From positions 62,001-126,000 of the forward strand of contig CAWBQO010000006.1 in the NCBI GenBank assembly GCA_963790965.1: 64,000 nt of DNA. Reading direction: 5' to 3'. Below, piece by piece: positions 1-7,565 of the stretch (the stretch's first letter is position 1; every line of letters begins with the position of its first letter). The notes beneath the pieces are model-generated. The model did no database searches. It saw only the letters and a list, made by a program, of their open reading frames with translations, and had not been told where the DNA came from. The position numbers and the translations under genes were made by a program. This stretch comes from CAWBQO01 sp963790965 (GTDB lineage Bacteria > Bacteroidota > Rhodothermia > Rhodothermales > DASSAV01).

Positions 1-1
1 C

Positions 2-487
2 GTGATCGACACCGCCGATGAGACCGTCACGATTGCCCGCGCCGGGCACTGCCCGGCGGCAATGATTCGGATCGGCGGGGACGGACGCTTCTTGAGAACG
101 CGGGGGCTGGGACTCGGCCTCGACCGCAGCGGCGGATTCGGAGCGTCCATTACAGAGGAACGCATTCGGCTGCAACCGGGCGATGTGTTCGCGCTCTACA
201 CCGACGGCGTTGTCGAAAGCCGCAATCCCGCCGGGGAAGAATACGGCTACGAGCGCCTTATGAACACGCTCGCAGCCAACCGGCACGAAGAGGCCACGGT
301 GCTGCACGACACGATGATTCAGAATCTTCGGGCGTTCACCGGGCGCGACGGTTACGACGACGACATGACGATGCTGGTGATCAAGTGGCACGGATCCGCG
401 CCCACCAATGGTTTGCCGGACAAACTCGACGCGAACGCTGCCGAGGTTCAGCGTAGCGGCCGGCTCGAAGTAAGTCCGCAACCTTAA
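2..487 (+). CDS. SpoIIE/PP2C-type serine phosphatase, C-terminal part (partial gene)
   Basis: The reading frame is open to the left edge, so the N-terminus lies outside the window and the GTG at position 2 is probably an internal codon. The visible 161 residues carry the closing motifs of a PP2C/SpoIIE (RsbU-like) phosphatase: AGHCPAAM, LYTDGVVE and the metal-binding YDDDMTMLVIKW near residues 118-129. Such enzymes dephosphorylate a STAS-domain anti-anti-sigma factor. The next two genes encode exactly such a STAS protein and an RsbW-like kinase, which supports a partner-switching role. About 30 residues follow the catalytic domain and look disordered. What sensor domain lies upstream cannot be seen. 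Confidence 0.88.
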   Translation: MIDTADETVTIARAGHCPAAMIRIGGDGRFLRTRGLGLGLDRSGGFGASITEERIRLQPGDVFALYTDGVVESRNPAGEEYGYERLMNTLAANRHEEATVLHDTMIQNLRAFTGRDGYDDDMTMLVIKWHGSAPTNGLPDKLDANAAEVQRSGRLEVSPQP

Positions 488-543
488 CTCTCCCGAAGCG
501 TCAATCCCCACGCGCCCGAAGCTTCCTGAATTAAGGTCCTATT

Positions 544-906
544 ATGAGCAACTTTTCCGTCGGTTTTCGCCCTTACGAAGGGGTTCACGTGCTTGACCTG
601 AAGGGCGAACTCGATGCCCACACGGCCTCCGAGCTTGAGGCTGCCATCCAGCGATGCCGCGAGCTTGAGCACAATCGCATCATCGTCAATGGCGAGCACC
701 TGCAGTACATCTCCAGCGCAGGCCTTGGCGTGTTCATGGCCTATATCGAAGAGGTGCGAGACAGCGGCGGCGACATTAAAATCGCCGCGCTTCAGCCCAA
801 GGTTTACAACGTCTTCGACCTGTTGGGCTTCCCGATGCTCTTCGACATCGTCGACACGGATCAAGAAGCTGCCGCCCGGTTCGCGTCCGGCGCAAAAGAA
901 GCGTAA
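544..906 (+). CDS. STAS-domain anti-sigma factor antagonist (RsbV/SpoIIAA-like)
   Basis: This 120-residue protein is a single STAS domain. It has an N-terminal beta strand with FSVGFRPYEGVHVLDLKGEL, and the switch loop YISSAGLGVF sits at residues 55-64, where the phosphorylatable serine (Ser57 or Ser58) would lie. In the known family the unphosphorylated form binds the anti-sigma kinase and releases its partner; phosphorylation by the kinase and dephosphorylation by the PP2C phosphatase flip the switch. It lies 56 bp after the phosphatase gene and 44 bp before the kinase gene, all on the same strand, so the three are probably one operon. The ATG start has an AAGG-like ribosome site a few bases upstream. 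Confidence 0.9.
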   Translation: MSNFSVGFRPYEGVHVLDLKGELDAHTASELEAAIQRCRELEHNRIIVNGEHLQYISSAGLGVFMAYIEEVRDSGGDIKIAALQPKVYNVFDLLGFPMLFDIVDTDQEAAARFASGAKEA

Positions 907-950
907 AGAACGTCGACCGAACCTACCCGCCCGCTTTAACGCCCGCCCCT

Positions 951-1403
951 GTGCCACAATCCAGCTTCAGGCAGACATTTTCCAGCTCGACGAGCCACCT
1001 GGAAGAGGTGCGACGTTTCGTCGAGCATAGCTGCGCAGATATAGGCATGGCGGCGGACATGATCGAACAGATCAAGATCGCGGTGGACGAGGCGTGTACC
1101 AACATCATCAAGCACGCCTACCACGGCCGCTCGGACCAGCCCATCGACGTGGTTGTGACGCATGAGGCGGACCGCTGCACCATCCTCGTTCGCGATGCCG
1201 GAGATTCGTTTCGCGCGGAGGCTTACCACGTACCAAACATTCTGGAGTCGGTCAAACACCGCCGCCCGGGTGGGTATGGGGTCCACATCATGCGTCGCCT
1301 GATGGACCGCGTCGAATACCGAAAGCACGGCCGGTTCAACGAAGTTTGCATGACCAAGTATCTGGGCAACGGGGTCGGCGACACCGACGGCGCTTCGCAG
1401 TAG
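951..1403 (+). CDS. RsbW-like anti-sigma factor serine kinase (HATPase_c)
   Basis: The 150-residue product has the GHKL ATPase layout of RsbW/SpoIIAB proteins: an N box DEACTNIIKHAY (residues 46-57), a G1-like segment VRDAGDSF (80-87) and a glycine-rich lid RRPGGYGVHIMRRL (104-117). Family members phosphorylate the STAS antagonist and sequester a sigma factor or another effector. The start is GTG at 951; no in-frame ATG gives a better N-terminus. It closes the three-gene switch with the phosphatase and STAS genes. The target is not in view: no sigma factor is encoded nearby, so the output could be a sigma factor elsewhere or a non-transcriptional partner. Confidence 0.88.
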   Translation: MPQSSFRQTFSSSTSHLEEVRRFVEHSCADIGMAADMIEQIKIAVDEACTNIIKHAYHGRSDQPIDVVVTHEADRCTILVRDAGDSFRAEAYHVPNILESVKHRRPGGYGVHIMRRLMDRVEYRKHGRFNEVCMTKYLGNGVGDTDGASQ

Positions 1404-1490
1404 CGGCGCTGGAGGACGCGACCGACAGGCCCTTCGCCATACGGCATGGGGAAGCTTGGCCCCTGTGGCCGACGTCGGAATCTGCAGGCG

Positions 1491-2465
1491 TTACATCCCT
1501 GCTGATATGCGCCGGGCGGTTTCCGTGAAGGGGCGAAAGGTGCAGCCCAGTTCCTCTACCGCCTTGCTGTTGTCGTAGAACGTCGTGCGGGCCGACGTGC
1601 GTGCGGTCTCGAGCGTAAGGAACGGGCGGGTCCGCGTTACCCTTCCCACCGTCTCGGAGAGCGCGGCGGCGAAGGTGGCGAGTGCGGGCGGGATGGTCCG
1701 TCGAGGCGGCGCTACCCCGAAAGCATCCGCGAGGACGCCGATGATCTCTCGCCACGAAAGATTCTCGTGGCCGAGAATATACCGCTCGCCCGTTCGACCG
1801 CGCTCGAGAGCAAGCCGGTGCCCTTCCGCTACATCTTTAACGTCCACGACGCAGGTGCCACCGGACGGAACGCCGGGCAGCTTGCGGTCGCGAACACTCT
1901 CGACAATTTGCCGCGTGTTCTCCCCTGCCCTTGCCAGTCCAAAAATGAGCGCCGGGTTCACGATGACCGCGTCGAGGCCCTCGGCGATGGCGCGATGCAC
2001 TTCCAACTCGGCCAGGTGTTTGCTCAGCGCGTAAGCGGTGTTTGCGGAGGAATCTTCCCAGTTTGCTCGCTCGTCGATCTGCGAAAACGCTGCGTCCGAT
2101 CTACCGAGGGCGGCGATGCTCGAGGTGAAGACCAGCCGTTCCACGCCCTTCGCCCGCGCCGCGTCCAGCACGAGCGCCGTCCCACGCACATTCACGTCAT
2201 AGAGACGCTTCCAGTCGCGCCTGCCGCCAAAACCGACGTAGGCGGCCGCATGAAAGACGGAAGACACCCCTTCCATGGCGTCCATAAGGAGCGAGGGATC
2301 GGAGAGATCTCCGACGACCCTTTCCACCTCGGCCGCTGCGTCCCCGAGCAGGGCGAGGGAGGAGGTCGCGCGGTGAAGGATGCGCACGTCATGGCCGTTC
2401 GCCAGAAGCGTCCGGACGAGTTCAGATCCCAGCAGCCCGGTTGCCCCGGTTACCAAAGTTTTCAT
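1491..2465 (-). CDS. NAD(P)-dependent epimerase/dehydratase (extended SDR)
   Basis: I start the gene at the ATG at 2465, giving 324 residues beginning MKTLVTGATGLLG. The longer open frame reaches back into the biotin-carrier gene and lacks a family-like N-terminus. The Rossmann motif TGATGLLG is at residues 5-12 and the catalytic YALSK (Tyr-x3-Lys) is in the middle of the protein, preceded by FTSSIAALG. The overall pattern resembles dihydroflavonol-4-reductase-like and sugar or sterol epimerase SDRs; the substrate cannot be told from sequence. It starts 10 bp after the stop of the biotin-carrier gene on the same strand, so the two are probably cotranscribed. They have no obvious metabolic link. 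Confidence 0.87.
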   Translation of the reverse strand: MKTLVTGATGLLGSELVRTLLANGHDVRILHRATSSLALLGDAAAEVERVVGDLSDPSLLMDAMEGVSSVFHAAAYVGFGGRRDWKRLYDVNVRGTALVLDAARAKGVERLVFTSSIAALGRSDAAFSQIDERANWEDSSANTAYALSKHLAELEVHRAIAEGLDAVIVNPALIFGLARAGENTRQIVESVRDRKLPGVPSGGTCVVDVKDVAEGHRLALERGRTGERYILGHENLSWREIIGVLADAFGVAPPRRTIPPALATFAAALSETVGRVTRTRPFLTLETARTSARTTFYDNSKAVEELGCTFRPFTETARRISAGM

Positions 2466-2475
2466 GCAGCGCAGC

Positions 2476-3003
2476 TCAGGGGTCGAACGAAAGCAGAATC
2501 TGATTCTTGGTAACGGCGTCTCCGGCGGAAACGCGGATGGCGCGCACGGTGCCTTCGCCAATCGCGCGTAGCTCGTTCTCCATTTTCATCGCTTCAAGGA
2601 TGACAAGGCCGTCGCCCGGCGCGACGTGGTCTCCTTCCGAAACGAGCACGCGCACGACGAGGCCGGGCATAGGCGCGCGAACGTCCAAATGAGCGGCGTC
2701 GACGGCGGACTTCACGCCGAAGCGCTGCAGGAGCAAGTCCGCCTCGCCGGAGACGCGAACCCGGTACGCCTCGTTATTGATCATGACGCGCACCATTCCG
2801 CCGCCCTCGTCTGTGACCTGCGCCGTGACGCTGCGGCCGTCGAGAAGGAGAGAAACAATACCGGGTGCCACCCAGAAGGCGTCGGAGGGTACCGGATCGC
2901 CGTTTATGTGCAGCAGACCGTCCGTCCACTGCAATTCGTACGGGTGACCGTTGACCTCGGCCACGGAGCGGCCCGAGGGGACCTGACCGTTTTGCTGTGC
3001 CAT
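2476..3003 (-). CDS. Biotin/lipoyl-domain carrier protein (acyl-CoA carboxylase BCCP-like)
   Basis: The 175-residue protein ends in a biotinyl domain of about 75 residues with the canonical biotinylation motif EAMKMEN, whose second Lys-flanking Met frames the modified lysine. It is preceded by APMPGLVVRVLVSEGDHV, the usual hinge strand. The first 90 residues form a beta-rich region typical of the stand-alone carrier subunits found with propionyl-CoA or acetyl-CoA carboxylases in Bacteroidota-like genomes. It would carry carboxybiotin between a biotin carboxylase and a carboxyltransferase, neither of which is encoded next to it. It is divergent from aat with a 62-bp gap, so their promoters must share that space. 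Confidence 0.88.
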   Translation of the reverse strand: MAQQNGQVPSGRSVAEVNGHPYELQWTDGLLHINGDPVPSDAFWVAPGIVSLLLDGRSVTAQVTDEGGGMVRVMINNEAYRVRVSGEADLLLQRFGVKSAVDAAHLDVRAPMPGLVVRVLVSEGDHVAPGDGLVILEAMKMENELRAIGEGTVRAIRVSAGDAVTKNQILLSFDP

Positions 3004-3065
3004 AAGAACCTTCGTTTGTGGTTCCCGCTACGAGCGGAAACCCTGCTGAAGATGTATCTTGCCGC

Positions 3066-3650
3066 ATGGACGAACTCACGACGGACATGCTGCTCTACGC
3101 CTACCGGAACGGGTACTTTCCGATGGCTGATCCGCACGCGGCCGATACAATATACTGGTACGCGCCCGATCCGCGTGGGATCATTCCGCTGGACCGCTTT
3201 CATGTTTCTCGTAATCTTGCAAAGCTCGTCCGGCGCGGCGTGTTCGAGGTGTCCACCGACCGGTGCTTCGAAGAAGTCATGCGCGCGTGCAGCGGGCGCC
3301 TGGTGACGTGGATTTCCGAGGAGATCATCAGCACGTATACGCAGTTGCACCGCATGGGCTTTGCCCATAGCGTCGAATGCTGGAGCAAGGGGCGGCTCGC
3401 GGGCGGCCTCTACGGCGTTGCAATCGGCGGCGCTTTCTTCGGAGAATCCATGTTTTCGCGGGAGCGAGACGCTTCCAAAGTCGCTCTGGTTCATCTCGTG
3501 GACCTTTTGCACCGAGGCGGGTACCGTCTGCTCGACACGCAGTTTATTACACCGCATCTGGAGCAGTTCGGCGCGGTCGAAGTAACACGAGCGGAGTACG
3601 GGAAGCGGCTTGCGCAAGCGCTTGCCGTCGACGGCATCTGGTCGTCTTGA
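3066..3650 (+). CDS. aat: Leucyl/phenylalanyl-tRNA--protein transferase
   Basis: The 194-residue protein has the Aat family core: YRNGYFPMAD near the N-terminus, YWYAPDPRGIIPLDRFHVSR, and WSKGRLAGGLYGVAIGGAFF followed by ESMFSRERDASKVAL. LDTQFITPHLEQFGAVEV occurs near the C-terminus. The enzyme transfers Leu or Phe from aminoacyl-tRNA to proteins with N-terminal Arg or Lys, marking them for ClpS/ClpAP degradation in the N-degron pathway. I choose the ATG at 3066 (MDELTTDMLLYAY) because the longer frame from 3018 adds 16 residues not seen in the family. It is the first gene of a plus-strand run but has no functional link to its neighbours. Confidence 0.93.
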   Translation: MDELTTDMLLYAYRNGYFPMADPHAADTIYWYAPDPRGIIPLDRFHVSRNLAKLVRRGVFEVSTDRCFEEVMRACSGRLVTWISEEIISTYTQLHRMGFAHSVECWSKGRLAGGLYGVAIGGAFFGESMFSRERDASKVALVHLVDLLHRGGYRLLDTQFITPHLEQFGAVEVTRAEYGKRLAQALAVDGIWSS

Positions 3651-3718
3651 TCCCTTGAACCTTCCGGCACGCCGCTTCATTCCCCTCACAGTCTCCGATT
3701 CCTCTTTCGGTCCCCGCC

Positions 3719-4627
3719 ATGCGTTCTTTGCTGCTTTTCGCCCTCCTGTTGACGGCCACACTCGGTTGCCGCGCCGATGACACCGCCGCTCCCGCGGCCG
3801 CGCCCCAAGAAACGACGCTTGCCGCCGGAGCACCCGGCGACTCGCTCGACCCTAAGACCGCGAAGACCTTCAATGAGATCATGCGGTACGCGCAGCAAGA
3901 GCGTCTTTCAGAGCGTCCGCTTGGGGAGATCATGCAAGCGGTGGGCCTTCGGCTCAGGAAGACGCCCTACGTCGCCGGGATGCTCGACGAGCCGTCGAGC
4001 GAGACGCTGATCTGCCGGTTGGACGGGTTTGACTGCGTGACTTTTGTCGAAACGACGCTGGCGCTCGCACGGGGGATAAAGGCGCAGGATTATTCTGTTG
4101 CTTCATTCAAGAATCACATCCAGGACCAGCGCTACCGGGGCGGGCGGCTCGACGGGTACTGCAGCCGGCTGCACTACTTCTCCGAATGGATCATGGACAA
4201 TGAGGAGCGTGGAAACGTTCGCAACATCTCCGAGGAAGTTGGCGGCGAGCGGCTCGCCAAAAAGATCGACTTCATGACGGCCAACCGCGAAAAGTACCCG
4301 CGCTTTGCGAAAGACGAAGCGACCTTTGAATGCGTCCGTGAAATGGAGGCGCGCCTGGAAGGCTTCGACTTCTATTATCTCCCGCAGAACAGCATCCGGA
4401 GTGCTTATGATGAATTGCAGGCCGGCGACATCGTCGCCACGGCAACGAGTGTCGGCGGACTTGACGTAACGCACTCGGGTCTCGTTTACGACGATGGAGA
4501 GGGTGGCAAGGGCTTTCTGCACGCCTCGCCGACGGGCGGCGTGAAGGTGTCGCCGGACTTGCAGGACTACATCAAGAGCAACAAGTCGCAGATTGGCATC
4601 GTTGTCGTTCGGCCGATTGCCGAATAA
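3719..4627 (+). CDS. DUF1460 lipoprotein (amidase-like NlpC/P60-fold)
   Basis: The 302-residue product begins with a lipoprotein signal ending TATLGC (lipid-modified Cys at residue 17), then a linker rich in Ala and Pro. The body matches DUF1460 (N-acetylmuramoyl-L-alanine amidase-like): CRLDGFDCVTFVETTLALAR holds the probable catalytic Cys, DGYCSRLHYFSEWIMDN follows, and DVTHSGLVY with FLHASPTGGVKVSPDL supplies the likely His. Family members with known structure have an NlpC/P60-like papain fold, so the protein probably cleaves or remodels peptidoglycan or a related amide from the periplasmic face. The exact substrate is unknown. The gene stands 68 bp after aat and 44 bp before pfkA. Confidence 0.85.
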   Translation: MRSLLLFALLLTATLGCRADDTAAPAAAPQETTLAAGAPGDSLDPKTAKTFNEIMRYAQQERLSERPLGEIMQAVGLRLRKTPYVAGMLDEPSSETLICRLDGFDCVTFVETTLALARGIKAQDYSVASFKNHIQDQRYRGGRLDGYCSRLHYFSEWIMDNEERGNVRNISEEVGGERLAKKIDFMTANREKYPRFAKDEATFECVREMEARLEGFDFYYLPQNSIRSAYDELQAGDIVATATSVGGLDVTHSGLVYDDGEGGKGFLHASPTGGVKVSPDLQDYIKSNKSQIGIVVVRPIAE

Positions 4628-4671
4628 GGAAGAGCGCCCGGGTAATCGACGGGGGCTATAAAGGATACCTG

Positions 4672-5655
4672 ATGGATAGTATAGATCGAATTGCCGTCTT
4701 TACCAGCGGCGGGGATGCGCCGGGAATGAACGCTTGCGTACGCGCCGTCGTGCGGGCAGCGCTCGCGCAGGACCTCGAGGTCATCGGCATCCGCCGCGGC
4801 TATGGCGGCATGATCGAGGGCGACTTTGTGGACATGGACGCCCAGAGCGTGTCCAACATCCTGCAGAAAGGCGGGACCGTGCTCAAGTGCGCGCGCTCGC
4901 AGCGCTTTCGCACACCGGAAGGCCGGGCGCAAGCCGCCGAGCAGATTCGCAGCGCTGGCATTGACGCGCTGGTCGCCATCGGCGGGGACGGCACGTTTCA
5001 GGGCGCGGCCCTCTTCCACGATGAGTACCAGATCCGTACCGTCGGCTGCCCCGGAACGATTGACAATGACCTTTTCGGGACCGACGAGACCATCGGCTTC
5101 GACACGGCGCTCAACACGGCCATCGAGAATATCGACCGCATCCGGGACACGGCCGACGCGCATGATCGCGTATTTCTGGTTGAAGTAATGGGCCGGGATG
5201 CCGGCTTCATCGCGCTCAACTCCGGCATCGGCGGCGGCGCGGAGCTGATTCTCATTCCGGAGACGCTCACCGGCATGGCCGAAATCAAGGAGCGAATTTT
5301 CTCGCTGATGAGCGCGCAGTCCCGCTCGTCCATCGTTGTCGTTGCCGAGGGCGATGATCTCGGCGGGGCGACGCAGATCGGGAAAGTGCTGAAAGAGGAC
5401 CCCGCCTTTGCGGGAATTGACCTCCGAATCTGCATCCTTGGGCATACGCAGCGGGGCGGGTCGCCAACGGCGCGGGACCGCGTGCTCGCCAGCCGGCTCG
5501 GCGCGGCAGCCGTCGACGCGCTGACGGAAGGCCACACGAACGTCATGGTGGGCATCGTGAACAACGAGATCAAGCTCACCCCTATGCGCAACGTCTGGAG
5601 CCGGAAAAAGAACATCAACTTCGAGCTCCTGAAGCTGACGCAGCTCCTCAGTTGA
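4672..5655 (+). CDS. pfkA: ATP-dependent 6-phosphofructokinase
   Basis: The 327-residue enzyme phosphorylates fructose 6-phosphate to fructose 1,6-bisphosphate in glycolysis. The N-terminus has TSGGDAPGMNACVRAVVR, then AIGGDGTFQGA and the catalytic loop PGTIDNDLFGTDETIGFDTA. Glycine after GGD and glycine in PGTIDND are the pattern of ATP-dependent enzymes; PPi-dependent forms normally have Asp and Lys at these sites. MGRDAGFIALNSGIGGGAE and GHTQRGGSPTARDR complete the fold. The start ATG at 4672 has an AAAGGA ribosome site 7 bases upstream. The last codons overlap or abut the next gene, a ubiE/menG homologue, suggesting cotranscription. Confidence 0.96.
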   Translation: MDSIDRIAVFTSGGDAPGMNACVRAVVRAALAQDLEVIGIRRGYGGMIEGDFVDMDAQSVSNILQKGGTVLKCARSQRFRTPEGRAQAAEQIRSAGIDALVAIGGDGTFQGAALFHDEYQIRTVGCPGTIDNDLFGTDETIGFDTALNTAIENIDRIRDTADAHDRVFLVEVMGRDAGFIALNSGIGGGAELILIPETLTGMAEIKERIFSLMSAQSRSSIVVVAEGDDLGGATQIGKVLKEDPAFAGIDLRICILGHTQRGGSPTARDRVLASRLGAAAVDALTEGHTNVMVGIVNNEIKLTPMRNVWSRKKNINFELLKLTQLLS

Positions 5656-5669
5656 CGACCAACACGATC

Positions 5670-6392
5670 ATGCAGCCACCACCGCCCATCGGCGAAGCGC
5701 AGGGAAAAAAGGGAAAGGTCGAAGCAATGTTCGACCGCATCGCGCCCCGCTACGACCTGCTCAATCTCATCCTCAGCTTTGGAATCGACCGCCTGTGGAG
5801 GCGCAAGGCCGTCCGCCTGCTTCGTACGGACCATCCGAAAGAGATCCTCGACGTGGCCACCGGCACGGGCGACCTCGCCATTGCGGCGCTCGCGCTCGAT
5901 CCGGAGCGCGTCGTCGGGGTGGATATCTCCGAGGGCATGCTCGCGCTCGGGCGCAAGAAGATCGAGGCGCGCGGCCTTTCCGGCCGCATTACCCTCGCCA
6001 CCGGGGATTCGGAAAATCTGCCGTTCGGCGACGCATCGTTCGACGCCGTGCTCGTTGCCTTCGGAGTGCGCAACTTCGAGAATCTTGGCCGAGGGCTTGA
6101 AGAGATGAGGCGCGTGCTGAGGCCGGACGGGGCGCTGGTCGTGCTCGAGTTCAGCCGCCCGACGGCTTTCCCGATCAAACAACTCTACCGCTTCTACTCG
6201 GAGCACGTCATGCCGCGCATCGGCGGGGCGCTTTCGAAGGACAGGGCGGCATACGAATACCTGCCCGAATCAGCGGCGGTCTTTCCGGCGGGCGAGGAGT
6301 TTCTGGAGCGTATGCGGCGGGCCGGCTACCGCGACGCGAGCGCAAAGCCGCTTACTTTTGGCATCGCATCGCTGTACAAAGGCTATAAGTAA
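5670..6392 (+). CDS. ubiE: Demethylmenaquinone/ubiquinone C-methyltransferase
   Basis: The protein of about 240 residues has the UbiE/MenG signature: MFDRIAPRYDLLNLILSFGI, the SAM-binding DVATGTGDLAIAAL, VVGVDISEGML, and AFGVRNFENLGRGLEEMRRV. It methylates the quinone ring in menaquinone (or ubiquinone) synthesis. For a Rhodothermota-like organism menaquinone is the likely product, so menG would be an equally good name. I use ATG 5670. An in-frame TTG at 5652 overlaps the pfkA stop codon and would add six residues. The gene lies directly behind pfkA and probably shares its transcript. The C-terminal TFGIASLYKGYK ending is typical of the family. Confidence 0.94.
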   Translation: MQPPPPIGEAQGKKGKVEAMFDRIAPRYDLLNLILSFGIDRLWRRKAVRLLRTDHPKEILDVATGTGDLAIAALALDPERVVGVDISEGMLALGRKKIEARGLSGRITLATGDSENLPFGDASFDAVLVAFGVRNFENLGRGLEEMRRVLRPDGALVVLEFSRPTAFPIKQLYRFYSEHVMPRIGGALSKDRAAYEYLPESAAVFPAGEEFLERMRRAGYRDASAKPLTFGIASLYKGYK

Positions 6393-6401
6393 ACGTAGCG
6401 A

Positions 6402-6740
6402 TCAGACCGTCAGGTGCTCCTCTACGCAGCGGGAGCAGTCCAACCACGGTTCGGCCGGTATGTGGGTGAGCGCTCGGGGGCTACGTCCGCGCTCAAAGAC
6501 GGGCCGGTAAAGCACCTCCCCCTGCCGGTGCGCCTCGCCGCACGAGTGGCAGGTACCCTCTCCGTTAAGCTCAACCGGTGTGTAGCCGTTGATCACCCAG
6601 CCGTCGTGCCCCGTATGCGCAGCGAGGCTTTCGAGTGCGGCACGGACGGTCTGCGACTTGTTGCCGTTGTAGTAAGACTCCGAAAGGCGGTCGAGCAGAG
6701 AGACCGTCGCGTCGTCCAGCGTAAAGTTGAGTCTATGCAT
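6402..6740 (-). CDS. Ribbon-helix-helix regulator with C-terminal zinc-ribbon-like domain
   Basis: The 112-residue product starts MHRLNFTLDDATVSLLDRLS, a CopG/Arc-type ribbon strand followed by two helices (YNGNKSQTVRAALESLA). Its second half has CHSC and CSRC pairs about 40 residues apart plus several His, which looks like a small zinc-ribbon or metal-sensing domain. The ATG at 6740 overlaps the end of the merC-like gene by 8 bases, implying translational coupling; a TTG at 6749 would add MPV. I infer a metal-responsive autorepressor of the MerC operon. A 14-bp inverted repeat lies before MerC and could be its operator. The DNA-binding half is well supported; the ligand is a guess. Confidence 0.72.
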   Translation of the reverse strand: MHRLNFTLDDATVSLLDRLSESYYNGNKSQTVRAALESLAAHTGHDGWVINGYTPVELNGEGTCHSCGEAHRQGEVLYRPVFERGRSPRALTHIPAEPWLDCSRCVEEHLTV

Positions 6741-7179
6741 GACAGGCAACGGGTTCAGTCTGCGCTGCGGCGGGCACGTCGCGATGCGGGACGTTGCAGA
6801 CAGCCCCGGAACGCCAGTTGCGCCAGTGTCCGCTGACGAGGATGATGCTGCCGGTTATCGTCGTTATGGTCTCGGTGGAGGCACCCGGCGCTTTGTGGCC
6901 GAGCACGCCGGCCGCGAGAACCACGATGAGGCCCAACATGAGGTGAACGAGGATGCCCCGGTTCTGGTGGTGACGCCAGCCGTGCAGGCCCGCGAAGATC
7001 GTCGTCGGGACGAGTAGCACGGCAAAGACGGGGTGCAGCCAGGCGTGGAGCACGTCCCCCATCGGCCAGAGTGGGGCGGTCGCGAGGATGATCGGCAAGG
7101 TCAGGCAATGCACGAGGCAAATGCCGGATACGCTGATGCCGATTCGATCCCAGCGGCCGAGGGTTTCACCAGAGCGCAT
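6733..7179 (-). CDS. MerC-domain membrane protein
   Basis: The 148-residue protein has four predicted membrane helices. The first holds the MerC signature GICLVHCLTLPIILA with a Cys-x4-Cys pair, and a later conserved element reads GHWRNWRS. MerC proteins are inner-membrane metal carriers first known from mercury resistance; many chromosomal homologues in Bacteroidota-like bacteria lie beside Fur-type or other metal regulators and have no proven mercury role. Here the partner is a ribbon-helix-helix regulator whose start overlaps this gene's end. The 96-bp upstream spacer contains a perfect inverted repeat. The C-terminal tail after GHWRNWR is Ala/Pro-rich and ends near two Cys. Confidence 0.82.
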   Translation of the reverse strand: MRSGETLGRWDRIGISVSGICLVHCLTLPIILATAPLWPMGDVLHAWLHPVFAVLLVPTTIFAGLHGWRHHQNRGILVHLMLGLIVVLAAGVLGHKAPGASTETITTITGSIILVSGHWRNWRSGAVCNVPHRDVPAAAQTEPVACHA

Positions 7180-7204
7180 ACAGAAGAGCAGTGTAGATGA
7201 ACGG

Positions 7205-7238
7205 AGCAGGCGTGTGTAGAATAATACACACGCCTGCT
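7205..7238. promoter_or_regulatory. 14-bp perfect inverted repeat, probable operator of the MerC operon
   Basis: The arms AGCAGGCGTGTGTA and TACACACGCCTGCT match without error around a 6-bp AT-rich centre. A third GTGTGTA half-site in the orientation of the promoter-distal arm lies at 7249-7258. The element is 26-59 bp before the MerC start and overlaps an AT-rich stretch where a -10 would fall on the minus strand. The downstream operon encodes a ribbon-helix-helix protein, and this class binds such palindromes, so autorepression is a reasonable inference. A stem-loop terminator for the small upstream gene is the alternative, but there is no T-tract. Confidence 0.6.
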
Positions 7239-7275
7239 ACTTACGATCATACACACGGTTCCGATGAGCGGGCGG

Positions 7276-7464
7276 TCAATGGCCCTTGCTCTTTTCCCGG
7301 GGAATGGCGTCGCGCTCACGCTCGGATTCGTGTCGCTGCGCCATGTGCTCTTTTTCAGGATCCGGCGAAATGATGTGTTTGTGAACTCCTTCCTCGGGAA
7401 GGCTCTGCGGATCGTTGCTCACCTGCGGCGTGCGGTCGGCGTCGGGTTCTCCTCGTTTGTTCAT
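7276..7464 (-). CDS. Small hydrophilic protein of unknown function
   Basis: This 62-codon frame encodes a charged, Pro-rich peptide with no membrane segment and no motif I recognise (MNKRGEPDADRTPQ start, ending REKSKGH). The case for a real gene is a clear GAGG ribosome site five bases before the ATG and isolation between two genes on the same strand. Its high content of Glu, Arg, Lys and Pro suggests an intrinsically disordered cytoplasmic protein. It lies between the M23 peptidase and the MerC unit but has no demonstrable link to either. Confidence 0.5.
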   Translation of the reverse strand: MNKRGEPDADRTPQVSNDPQSLPEEGVHKHIISPDPEKEHMAQRHESERERDAIPREKSKGH

Positions 7465-7565
7465 AGCTACCTCAAAGGGTGTTCGGTCTCTGGCGTTTCC
7501 TTAAAGTCATTACCCCTGGCGGGCCGGGACGGTTGTGGGGCGTACGTGACAGCTTGGACAAGTTC

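Noticed and set aside
7247..7252. TCATAC resembling a NikR half-site
   Set aside because: No matching GTATGA half-site at the proper spacing; the longer GTGTGTA palindrome beside it explains the region better.
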